Shown: one piece after another, positions 1-5,456 of the stretch
Layout of the letters: every line of letters starts with the position of its first letter
How positions within the stretch are numbered: the first letter of the stretch is position 1
Assembly: GCA_013152575.1 (NCBI GenBank)
Contig: JAADGB010000057.1
Coordinates: 1 to 6,798 of the forward strand
Length of the DNA stretch: 6,798 nucleotides
Origin: Thermoproteota archaeon
GTDB taxonomy: Archaea > Thermoproteota > Thermoprotei_A > Sulfolobales > Acidilobaceae
Direction: 5' to 3'
Notes under the pieces: generated by a model
Database searches by the model: none
Told to the model about the DNA's origin: nothing
What the model saw: only the letters and a program-made list of their open reading frames with translations
Translations under genes and position numbers: made by a program

Positions 1-952
1 AGGTGCCTCTCCCGGTATCATAGGTTCCAACGAAGCCATGGATGTATATTGTGTAATCATAGTCGATGAAGAGGTAGTCGTAGCCATTAGGAGTCTCAAT
101 GTAGAGGTAGAAGTAGTCATATGACCCTATATCTAGCATGTAGAGGCCGGGATATTCTGGATCCTCGTAGATGAAGCTGTGTGTATAATCAATCGCCGTG
201 GGGTTTAGCCAATTCCACCAGCTAGCTGAGACCGTTTGAACAAATATAGGAGGCTTCCATGCATAATACGTTCCATACTTGGATAGCTCATCGTAACCTC
301 TCAGGCTAAATCCGCTTTGGGGAGCGAATACTCCTCTCCATAGCCCCTGTACTCCACCAGTAGACGGTCTTCCTGGGTAGAGTGTTTGGGCTCCGGTCGC
401 GCCTGCTATCGGGTGAAGTATACCATTGGTTGATTCTACGAGGACAATAACGTTGGGGGCTATGTTAAGGAATGTGGTGTTAAATACAATAAGTAGGGTT
501 TCACCCGGCTGGAGCGTAATTGGCTGTCCTACAGGCGGTGGGGGAGAGGCTACGCCCGTGGCTCTCACATCTATCAACATCTTGGCTATGTCTGGTGTGT
601 TGAGAGGCCTCGCATATCTTAGATCATATACCTTATAGATAGTGTCATTATAGATGTCGACAAGGTATAGTTTATCGAGCGTGACTCCCACAGTACCAGT
701 ATTATTTATCCATACTCCCGGGACCCATCCCGCCCTTTGGGCTAGCTCACTATCCGGGTTAACTGGTCCAACGCTAAGTTTTTCATTGAAGCTAGTCCTC
801 TCTTGGTTGAGTGATGTTTTCACTTCTTCACCTGTTTTAATCATGGAGTAGTAGGTATTCATTATGACAGGTATGGCGAACATGAAGAGTAGCGTTAGAA
901 CTATTAATCCACCGATGACTTCTGATTGGCCTCTCCTCGTTCTTTTAGGCAA
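1..952 (-). CDS. Type IV pilin-like secreted protein (partial, C-terminus off the window)
   Basis: The first 317 residues are visible; the reading frame stays open to the window edge. The N-terminus is a class III (prepilin) signal: a basic stretch KRTRRG, then QSEVIGG and a hydrophobic helix at about residues 12-34. Cleavage by a PibD-type prepilin peptidase is expected after Gly8, with the helix anchoring or assembling the protein outside the membrane. An in-frame TGA at 959-961 leaves TTG at 950-952 as the first usable start, and a GGTGA ribosome binding site sits 6 nt before it. The body has beta-rich features common in archaeal surface proteins (WINNTGTVGV at 81-90, LQPGETLLIVF at 147-157), a PPPP run at 137-140, three N-glycosylation sequons (N83, N102, N158) and a very tyrosine-rich segment at 278-303. 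It is divergent from another pilin-like gene. The family call is firm; whether it is a pilin, archaellum minor component or adhesin cannot be told. Confidence 0.8.
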   Translation of the reverse strand, partial: MPKRTRRGQSEVIGGLIVLTLLFMFAIPVIMNTYYSMIKTGEEVKTSLNQERTSFNEKLSVGPVNPDSELAQRAGWVPGVWINNTGTVGVTLDKLYLVDIYNDTIYKVYDLRYARPLNTPDIAKMLIDVRATGVASPPPPVGQPITLQPGETLLIVFNTTFLNIAPNVIVLVESTNGILHPIAGATGAQTLYPGRPSTGGVQGLWRGVFAPQSGFSLRGYDELSKYGTYYAWKPPIFVQTVSASWWNWLNPTAIDYTHSFIYEDPEYPGLYMLDIGSYDYFYLYIETPNGYDYLFIDYDYTIYIHGFVGTYDTGRGT

Positions 953-958
953 TAATTG

Positions 959-963
959 TCACC
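959..963 (-). promoter_or_regulatory. Ribosome binding site that fixes a TTG start
   Basis: Read on the minus strand this is GGTGA, complementary to the archaeal 16S rRNA 3' end, 6 nt before TTG at 952. Its last three bases (TGA) are also the in-frame stop that rules out any longer reading frame. Confidence 0.65.
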
Positions 964-992
964 CGACTCACTTACTTATACGAGCCCCAGTA

Positions 993-1006
993 GTGATATA
1001 TTTCAC
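993..1006 (-). promoter_or_regulatory. Candidate TATA element for the minus-strand pilin gene
   Basis: The minus strand reads GTGAAATATATCAC, an AT core with GTGA/TCAC ends that form an inverted repeat. Transcription starting about 26 nt downstream would begin near 973 and give a roughly 20-nt leader containing the GGTGA site. The symmetrical ends could also bind a regulator. Placement is by spacing only. Confidence 0.4.
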
Positions 1007-1042
1007 TTGTGGAGGATTACTATCCCATTGATAGTCTAAAAG

Positions 1043-1051
1043 CATAAAAGG
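1043..1051 (+). promoter_or_regulatory. Candidate TATA element for the plus-strand pilin gene
   Basis: CATAAAAGG is the best AT-rich box in the intergenic region at a sensible distance. A start about 26 nt downstream (near 1073) leaves a leader of roughly 29 nt carrying GGTGG at 1090-1094, 7 nt before the ATG. A similar TCTAAAAG lies just upstream at 1035-1042 and could be used instead. Confidence 0.35.
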
Positions 1052-1101
1052 ATAATACGACAAGTGGGGCTTAGCAAACATAGGAAGCTGGTGGCTTTGC
1101 T

Positions 1102-1917
1102 ATGAATTCTCGCAGGCGCAGAAGGAGGGGCCAGGCCAACGTTATATCACTGATGATCCTAGTCGCTGCAACATTGACAATTGCACTCGCCCTCTACGGG
1201 TATTTTGCAAGTATATACGCTCAGCAGGGAGTCAAACAATCCCTATACGATATCTACTCACAATACACCAATAATATCAATATCTACGTTGAAGTATACT
1301 TGACCAGCAATATCAGCAACGAATACCAGTACTGCACCATGATCAGTGTAGTGAACCGTGCGGGCGATCCAATGAGGCTCTACCTAACGATTCTCCCCGT
1401 TGGTACAAGCGTAGGTGGGCTATCAGTAGACAACTCTATTCTCGCAACACCCGTAGATTACACAGGCCCCACACCCACGAGAAAACTGTACACATGGCTC
1501 GTCGAGGATGCCAACGGTGATGGTATAGTTGAGATGCTTGATGGAGTAAACACTATCGAGTTCAATAACATAATGTCATGCGCAGACCTTTACGACTACT
1601 ATGCCGCCAATAACCTAAACGGCCTACCCCTACCAAACGACGTGGATGTTAACAACATTGGCTACTATGCATCCAATGTAACAGTCTTCCTAGAAGGCCT
1701 CTCATTCCTGGACATCGCTAGAGCTCGCGTTGGAGGAGTCCCCGACAACTTGGCAATTCCAATGTGGAACATAACACTTCAACCCTTCGAGAAGAAATCA
1801 CTTTACTTCTTCATGACTAGTGCTGTTGAACCGAGCCAGCTCTCGGTCGTGGGCGCCTTTAAGAATCCTGTTGACGGTAAATACGTGATATTCACAGTTC
1901 AGTCGATTAAGAAATAG
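1102..1917 (+). CDS. Type IV pilin-like secreted protein with an EF-hand-type calcium loop
   Basis: A 271-residue protein with a class III signal peptide: a short, very basic leader (six arginines in a row, then G10) followed by QANVIS and a hydrophobic helix at about residues 13-36. Cleavage after Gly10 is expected. The ATG is supported by GGTGG 7 nt upstream. The mature part is a predicted extracellular, mainly beta domain with three N-glycosylation sequons (N70, N192, N223) and only two cysteines (C78, C160), which could form one disulfide. Residues 136-147 (DANGDGIVEMLD) fit the consensus calcium loop of EF-hand/dockerin repeats, with acids or Asn at loop positions 1, 3, 5 and 12, Gly at 6 and a hydrophobic residue at 8. 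It is divergent from a second pilin-like gene and convergent with the decarboxylase gene. The exact subunit role is unknown; no archaellin hallmark is recognisable beyond the N-terminus. Confidence 0.8.
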   Translation: MNSRRRRRRGQANVISLMILVAATLTIALALYGYFASIYAQQGVKQSLYDIYSQYTNNINIYVEVYLTSNISNEYQYCTMISVVNRAGDPMRLYLTILPVGTSVGGLSVDNSILATPVDYTGPTPTRKLYTWLVEDANGDGIVEMLDGVNTIEFNNIMSCADLYDYYAANNLNGLPLPNDVDVNNIGYYASNVTVFLEGLSFLDIARARVGGVPDNLAIPMWNITLQPFEKKSLYFFMTSAVEPSQLSVVGAFKNPVDGKYVIFTVQSIKK

Positions 1918-1921
1918 CAAG

Positions 1922-1962
1922 CTTCTAGAAGGATTACTCAAGCCCCTCTAATTAATTAGGGC
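1922..1962. terminator. Convergent intergenic region with palindromes, possible bidirectional terminator
   Basis: Only 34 bp separate the stop codons of the convergent pilin and decarboxylase genes. The region holds two perfect palindromes: CTTCTAGAAG (1922-1931) and CTAATTAATTAG (1948-1959), the second flanked by GCC/GGC arms at 1942-1944 and 1960-1962. Either could help end transcription in both directions, but no long T-run is present, so this is a weak call. Confidence 0.3.
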
Positions 1963-2350
1963 ATGTAGAAGTTATGCTCAAGGATTGTAGGGGATCGGTT
2001 CTATCAGTATAGTGAACGGTATAGTACTTCGGTTTTAACTCCTTCAGTATTAGGTCCCATGCCTTCCATGGATCCGCCTCATCCCCACATGTATAAGCGT
2101 CAAACGTGGCATAATCATAGTTTGGCCACGTGTGGAGGGCTAGGTGGCTCTCTAGTACCAAGGCTATTACACTGACTCCTCCCTTTTCACCTTCGATTCT
2201 CCAGCTCTTTAACTCTACTAGTGTTGCCCCAGCAGCCTCTACAGCACGCTTCATTAACTCTCTCAAGTACTCCTCGTTTTCGGCCAGCTCTCTTGGTATC
2301 CCGTAGAGGCTGCCATATACGTGCTTTCCTACTATGAAGTCGTTAGGCAT
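1952..2350 (-). CDS. Pyruvoyl-dependent decarboxylase proenzyme, probably arginine decarboxylase (ArgDC), AdoMet decarboxylase family
   Basis: A 132-residue proenzyme of the small AdoMetDC class 1 family. It should self-cleave between Glu67 and Ser68 (VLESHLALHTWP), turning Ser68 into the pyruvoyl cofactor. His73 (processing) and Cys88 (proton donor, in YTCG) keep the family spacing of +5 and +20 from the serine. Two activities occur in this family in crenarchaea: AdoMet decarboxylation (SpeD) and arginine decarboxylation to agmatine (ArgDC, evolved from SpeD). Here the GKHVYGSLYG start, the GGVSVIALVLESH block (SpeD proteins usually have a GVSGVV-ESH pattern) and the KPKYYTVHYTDR tail look like ArgDC as I remember it; SpeD remains possible. 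The product feeds polyamine synthesis either way. It lies 39 bp downstream of moaB on the same strand but also has its own TATA-like box at the spacing for a leaderless mRNA. Confidence 0.85.
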   Translation of the reverse strand: MPNDFIVGKHVYGSLYGIPRELAENEEYLRELMKRAVEAAGATLVELKSWRIEGEKGGVSVIALVLESHLALHTWPNYDYATFDAYTCGDEADPWKAWDLILKELKPKYYTVHYTDRTDPLQSLSITSTCPN

Positions 2351-2370
2351 CTCCTCTTCCCTTATAACCC

Positions 2371-2380
2371 CGTATATACG
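2371..2380 (-). promoter_or_regulatory. TATA box positioned for a leaderless decarboxylase transcript
   Basis: The sequence CGTATATACG is a perfect 10-bp palindrome whose TATATA core is centred about 25 nt from the A of the decarboxylase ATG (2350). That is the usual TATA-to-start distance in crenarchaea, so transcription would begin at or next to the start codon. A second AT-rich box (TTATAAG) lies closer, near 2360, and a purine-rich GGGAAGAGGAG abuts the ATG, so a leadered transcript from moaB is also possible. Confidence 0.45.
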
Positions 2381-2389
2381 TAGTGGAGC

Positions 2390-2893
2390 TTAAGAGTGTT
2401 TCCCCTCCTTGTGTATCTCCCAATGGCTGACTCCGTGGGCCATCTCTCTAGCGTGCTCGGCTACCTCAAGGATGATCTCGAGCGTTACTCTAACAGCATC
2501 TACGCTACCGGGGGATACGATAACCAGCGATGACCCTATCTGGTAAGCCGATACGCGGGACAGAATAGCTCTAAGGCCAACGCTCTCCATGCTCTTCATG
2601 CGGTGAATCTCGCCGAAGCCCTCAAGTCTCCGAGAAGCTATGTGTTCAACCACGTCCACGCTGAGATCCCTGCTTGATATACCCGTGCCACCAGTGACAA
2701 TCACGATGTCACTCCTACTCACCGCGTCGAGCACAGCTGATCGAATCAATGAGGTATTGTTAGGTACCACTACTCTATACGCCAGTATGTGATTCCTCTC
2801 AGAAAGGTATCTTGATACAAATGGAGTAATCTTATCCTCTTTCTCTCCCCGATACACCCTATCGCTTGTAATAACAAGCGAAAACCTTACCAT
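2390..2893 (-). CDS. moaB: MoaB/MogA-type molybdopterin adenylyltransferase
   Basis: A 167-residue protein of the MoaB/MogA fold. The family activates molybdopterin with ATP to adenylyl-molybdopterin before Mo or W insertion, in the cytoplasm. Evidence: the FSLVITSDR first strand with acidic/basic loop (5-20), the nucleotide/MPT loop VTGGTGISSRD (66-76) with Arg75 and Asp76, the EGFGEIHRMKSM helix start (91-102), ILSRVSAYQIG (110-120) and the late IVSPGS loop (125-130). Length is close to typical MoaB. I prefer ATG at 2893: it starts right before the first conserved strand and has GGTG 8 nt upstream. An in-frame ATG at 2959 would add 22 unconserved residues and nearly reach the divergent pth2 start. 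The C-terminal tail is His-rich (HGVSHWEIHKEGKH). Hyperthermophilic archaea mostly use this pathway for tungsten enzymes, but the metal is not readable here. Confidence 0.88.
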   Translation of the reverse strand: MVRFSLVITSDRVYRGEKEDKITPFVSRYLSERNHILAYRVVVPNNTSLIRSAVLDAVSRSDIVIVTGGTGISSRDLSVDVVEHIASRRLEGFGEIHRMKSMESVGLRAILSRVSAYQIGSSLVIVSPGSVDAVRVTLEIILEVAEHAREMAHGVSHWEIHKEGKHS

Positions 2894-2928
2894 TCCATCG
2901 ACACCATCTCTAGGATTTAACAATAACA

Positions 2929-2940
2929 GTCTAAATAACT
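2929..2940. promoter_or_regulatory. Candidate shared promoter element for moaB and pth2
   Basis: The sequence GTCTAAATAACT is the main AT-rich box between the divergent moaB and pth2 genes. Its centre is about 42 nt from both start codons (2893 and 2976). A start 26 nt away on either side gives about 15-nt leaders that contain GGTG for moaB (2902-2905) and GGAGAT for pth2 (2964-2969). A second box (GTTAAATC on the minus strand, 2914-2921) could instead give a leaderless moaB transcript. Confidence 0.4.
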
Positions 2941-2975
2941 CCCATCCATGCGAGAGCATTCACGGAGATGGAGAA

Positions 2976-3341
2976 TTGGCAGTGAAACAGGCAATAGTAC
3001 TACGCCGGGACCTGAACATGGGGAGGGGTAAGGCGGCTGCCCAGGCGGCGCATGCTTCATGTGAGGCAGTATTCTCAATACTCTCATCTCGGCGTCGAGA
3101 GTGGAAAGAATGGCTGGATAAGTGGAGGATTGAGGGACAGAAGAAGATAGTACTACGTGTGGAAAGCTTAGAGGAGCTACTAGAGATCTATGAGAAGGCC
3201 AAGATAGAAGGATTACCAACGAGCCTCGTAGCCGACGCCGGTCACACTCAACTCCCGCCAGGTACGAAAACTGCAGTTGCAGTGGGACCCGCCCCTGAGG
3301 AGCTAGTCGATAAAATAACAGGCCACCTGAAGCTATTCTAG
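2976..3341 (+). CDS. pth2: Peptidyl-tRNA hydrolase, type 2 (archaeal/eukaryotic Pth2)
   Basis: A 121-residue enzyme that cleaves the ester bond of peptidyl-tRNA released from stalled ribosomes, recycling tRNA in the cytoplasm. Pth2 signatures are all present: KQAIVLRRDLNMGRGKAAAQ near the N-terminus, with Lys19 and the following AAH (His26), then VADAGHTQLPPGTKTAVAVG (85-104) with Asp87 and Thr99, and the GPAPEELVDKITGHLKLF end. Lys19, Asp87 and Thr99 correspond to the residues implicated in catalysis in Sulfolobus Pth2, shifted by one. Length is normal for the family. The start is TTG at 2976 with GGAGAT 6 nt upstream; GTG at 2982 with GGAG 8 nt upstream is an almost equal alternative, and no ATG is available in frame at a sensible place. 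Confidence 0.95.
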   Translation: MAVKQAIVLRRDLNMGRGKAAAQAAHASCEAVFSILSSRRREWKEWLDKWRIEGQKKIVLRVESLEELLEIYEKAKIEGLPTSLVADAGHTQLPPGTKTAVAVGPAPEELVDKITGHLKLF

Positions 3342-3428
3342 GCCGCTCCTATTATCGATGAGGACCACTTCTTCAACAGCCGGCCCTGCCACCCGGCCTC
3401 CGCGAGTAGGGGCACAGTCACAGCGGCC
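3341..3428. other. Non-coding stretch with nested inverted repeats between pth2 and truD
   Basis: GGCCGCT at 3341-3347 pairs perfectly with AGCGGCC at 3422-3428, enclosing a second possible stem GCCGG (3379-3383) / CCGGC (3393-3397) with a 9-nt loop. The outer stem begins at the last base of the pth2 stop codon. It may be a pth2 transcript end structure, a leader element or a small RNA; a tRNA was considered and rejected because no T-loop or D-arm consensus fits on either strand. No convincing protein is encoded here. Confidence 0.3.
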
Positions 3429-3439
3429 ATATTCAAACA

Positions 3440-3456
3440 TTCCATTGGCAATGGAA
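3440..3456. repeat. Perfect 17-bp palindrome upstream of truD, possible operator
   Basis: TTCCATTGGCAATGGAA is a perfect inverted repeat of 8+1+8 bases centred on 3448. It ends 1 base before the AATAATTAT box that is the likely truD TATA element. That position, just upstream of the promoter core, suits a dimeric DNA-binding regulator. Function is inferred from symmetry and place only. Confidence 0.45.
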
Positions 3457-3457
3457 G

Positions 3458-3466
3458 AATAATTAT
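3458..3466 (+). promoter_or_regulatory. Candidate TATA element for the truD operon
   Basis: AATAATTAT directly follows the palindrome. A start about 26 nt downstream falls near 3488-3491, leaving a leader of roughly 15 nt to the TTG at 3505 or 30 nt to the ATG at 3520. This would be the promoter for truD and the closely spaced genes after it. Confidence 0.4.
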
Positions 3467-3519
3467 CTTTACGAAGGCGTCTACATCTATGGGGCTATAG
3501 CTAGTTGACCAGTTCAACA

Positions 3520-4575
3520 ATGATCGCCAAGATACTTGAAGAGGTATGGGGGATACGATTCAGACCCAAAACAAGAGTAGTTGTATCGATAAACCGGCCG
3601 ACCGGGTTCATAGTAGCAGAGAGACGGATTAAGACCGACAAAGAGGGTCCCTGGCTAGTCTACTGGGTTAGGAAAATAGGTATCTCGACAAAACGACTAC
3701 TAAAGCAAATACGCACCGCTACAGGCGGTGAGGTATCATTCATGGGATTGAAAGACGCGAAAGCAGTTACATACCAGTATATTCTTGTCTTGAACCCCAA
3801 AAGGTCTCCACAATACATTGAAGGAGAAGATTTCAAGGCATGGCTCTTGGGTAGGCGTGTCAAGCCTCCGAGGCTCGGCTCTCATTTATGGAATAGCTTC
3901 AGGATAACTGTTAATGTTATTGAGGGCGAAGTAGAGGAGTTCTGCGAAGCCTTCAACAACCTAATCGTTCCAGGCTTCTACGGTCCACAGAGATTTGGAG
4001 TAGAAAGACCCAATACCCACATTCTAGGCCTGTTAGCGGGGTTACCATCACCCGGACTACTCTTCAAAGAATATTCATTCAGCTACCCCTTCCAAGGAGA
4101 GTACCGTGCCGGCTACGAGGCTAGTGGAACAAGCTCCGTTCGCAGAGAAAGGGACCCCTATGCAATAACTAGCCATGTGCCCCACTTTATTGCAAGGGAC
4201 GCTCTTCAGTCCTACATATGGAACCGGATGCTGAGTGTTGTTTATAAGGAGCCGGGAGAGCCCCAGTTCTACGAGAAAACGACGAGGGCATTATGTCCTG
4301 GAGATAAGAGAGCTTGGATTGCAAGACTACCCTCTAGAAAATTGCTAAACTCGAGAGGCGATTGGGCAGGGTTGGCTCGAAGTATTGTGAGGGATGAGGG
4401 TCTCCCTTGGAGGCTCTTACCAAGGGATGCCCCCATGAGGCCGGTTGCAGTAGAGGCATGTAGGGCTTCATGTCGTCCTTCAGGCGAAGGGGCGGTTGTA
4501 TGGGTTACCCTGCCTAGGGGGATCTACGCCACTATGGCGATTAGGACGGCAGGTTATGTCTCCTGGATTAACTAG
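3520..4575 (+). CDS. truD: tRNA pseudouridine synthase TruD family
   Basis: A 351-residue pseudouridine synthase of the TruD family, which isomerises a uridine in tRNA (U13 in the best-studied members). In order: a pre-motif region with GFIVAERRI and LVYWVRKIGISTKRLLKQI, the catalytic block FMGLKDAKAVTYQY with the nucleophile Asp79, GSHLWNSFRITV (120-131), the hallmark VPGFYGPQRFGVERPNTHILG (from about 150), and a C-terminal strand GIYATMAIRTAGYVSW. The TruD-specific insertion domain lies between the hallmark and the C-terminus. It is shorter than many archaeal TruDs (often about 400 or more by my recollection). The start is uncertain: a TAG at 3502-3504 closes the frame, TTG 3505 directly follows it, and ATG 3520 is five codons later; neither has a good ribosome binding site. 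It is the first gene of a probable four-gene operon. Confidence 0.92.
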   Translation: MIAKILEEVWGIRFRPKTRVVVSINRPTGFIVAERRIKTDKEGPWLVYWVRKIGISTKRLLKQIRTATGGEVSFMGLKDAKAVTYQYILVLNPKRSPQYIEGEDFKAWLLGRRVKPPRLGSHLWNSFRITVNVIEGEVEEFCEAFNNLIVPGFYGPQRFGVERPNTHILGLLAGLPSPGLLFKEYSFSYPFQGEYRAGYEASGTSSVRRERDPYAITSHVPHFIARDALQSYIWNRMLSVVYKEPGEPQFYEKTTRALCPGDKRAWIARLPSRKLLNSRGDWAGLARSIVRDEGLPWRLLPRDAPMRPVAVEACRASCRPSGEGAVVWVTLPRGIYATMAIRTAGYVSWIN

Positions 4576-4605
4576 ATATACGGGGCCAAGGCTACAACTC
4601 ATCAC

Positions 4606-4610
4606 GGTGA
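4606..4610 (+). promoter_or_regulatory. Ribosome binding site setting the MTAP start
   Basis: GGTGA sits 5 nt before ATG 4616. The reading frame is open upstream to 4496 inside truD, but this site and the start of family similarity (VGIIGGSGLYDPG) soon after place the start at 4616. Confidence 0.7.
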
Positions 4611-4615
4611 TATAC

Positions 4616-5452
4616 ATGTCTTACATTACTGGCCCCGTTACCAGGCCCCAGAACGTTAAGGCCCACGTAGGCATCATAGGAGGCAGCGGCCTATACGATC
4701 CAGGAATAGTTGAAGACCCAGTCGAGGTAAGGGTCTACACACCCTATGGTGAGCCGAGCGATTTCATAACCGTTGGAACCGTGGAGGGCGTTAAGGTAGC
4801 ATTCCTCCCCAGGCATGGGAGAGGGCACAGAATCCCGCCTCACCGGATCAATTATAGGGCAAACATCTGGGCTCTCAAGAGTCTGGGTGTCAAGTGGATC
4901 ATAAGCGTCTCCGCGGTAGGCAGCCTCCGCGAAGACTACAGGCCAGGAGACTTCGTCGTACCAGACCAGTTCATCGACATGACGAAGAAAAGGGAGTACA
5001 CATTCTTCGACGGCCCTATAACAGCCCATGTCAGCATGGCGGATCCATTCTGCGACGACCTAAGAGAGAAGATAATCAAGGCGACACAAGAGCTAGGCTA
5101 CACTATACACCCCAAGGGAACCTACGTATGTATCGAGGGACCCAGGTTCTCAACTAGAGCCGAGAGCAGGGTGTGGAAGGAGGTCTTCAAAGCCGACATA
5201 ATCGGAATGACGCTAGTACCAGAGGTTAACCTGGCCTGCGAGGCTCAAGTCTGCTACGCTACCCTAGCCATGGTAACAGACTATGATGTATGGGCAGACC
5301 ACCCGGTAACCGCTGAAGAAGTAGAGAGGATAATGAAGCAAAACGTCTCCAGGGCGAGGGAAATACTCTATAAGGTCATCCCCCAGCTGGCAGGAGAACC
5401 TGAGACAGGGAAGTGCAGCTGCTGCAGGGCGTTAGACATTGCAATCGTCTAA
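4616..5452 (+). CDS. mtnP: 5'-methylthioadenosine phosphorylase, human-type (MTAPII-like)
   Basis: A 278-residue member of the trimeric purine nucleoside phosphorylase family. It splits methylthioadenosine with phosphate into adenine and 5-methylthioribose-1-phosphate, recycling the by-product of polyamine synthesis. Motifs: VGIIGGSGLYDPG (18-30), phosphate-binding LPRHGRGHRIPPHRINYRA (64-82), SAVGSLREDYRPGDFVVPDQ (99-118), IEGPRFSTRAE (173-183), the substrate-binding IIGMTLVPEVNLACEA (195-210) and TDYDVW (221-226). The methionine-containing GMTLVPE and VTDYD resemble human MTAP and Sulfolobus MTAPII. Seven cysteines (146, 172, 208, 213, 267, 269, 270) match those I recall for Sulfolobus MTAPII with a constant shift of 8, including the C-terminal CSCC of the CXC disulfide motif, a heat-stability feature. 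It lies 40 bp after truD and 4 bp before the SIS-like gene. Confidence 0.93.
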   Translation: MSYITGPVTRPQNVKAHVGIIGGSGLYDPGIVEDPVEVRVYTPYGEPSDFITVGTVEGVKVAFLPRHGRGHRIPPHRINYRANIWALKSLGVKWIISVSAVGSLREDYRPGDFVVPDQFIDMTKKREYTFFDGPITAHVSMADPFCDDLREKIIKATQELGYTIHPKGTYVCIEGPRFSTRAESRVWKEVFKADIIGMTLVPEVNLACEAQVCYATLAMVTDYDVWADHPVTAEEVERIMKQNVSRAREILYKVIPQLAGEPETGKCSCCRALDIAIV

Positions 5453-5456
5453 AGAC

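Noticed and set aside
426..851. Two short plus-strand reading frames (426-638 and 654-851)
   Set aside because: They lie antisense to the well-supported pilin-like gene and have low-complexity, non-family sequence.
2894..2959. 22-residue N-terminal extension of MoaB from ATG 2959
   Set aside because: The extra residues are unlike MoaB, would cover the divergent promoter, and ATG 2893 has a GGTG site at good spacing.
2917..3219. 100-residue minus-strand reading frame over pth2
   Set aside because: Antisense to the clear Pth2 coding sequence, with Ser/Pro-rich content typical of a shadow frame.
3341..3428. Possible tRNA, because a perfect 7-bp outer stem encloses about 74 nt
   Set aside because: No TTCRA-type T-loop, D-arm or anticodon stem fits on either strand, and position 8 is not T.
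3338..3520. Minus-strand 60-residue reading frame across the pth2-truD gap
   Set aside because: It has only TTG starts without a ribosome binding site, overlaps the truD start and its likely promoter, and resembles no family I know.
4496..4615. N-terminal extension of MTAP by 40 residues from ATG 4496
   Set aside because: It would lie mostly inside truD, has no family similarity, and the GGTGA site points to ATG 4616.
4691..5157. Reading frames on both strands within MTAP (4691-5029 minus, 4894-5157 plus)
   Set aside because: Shadows of the conserved MTAP frame, rich in Arg/His or otherwise without family features.
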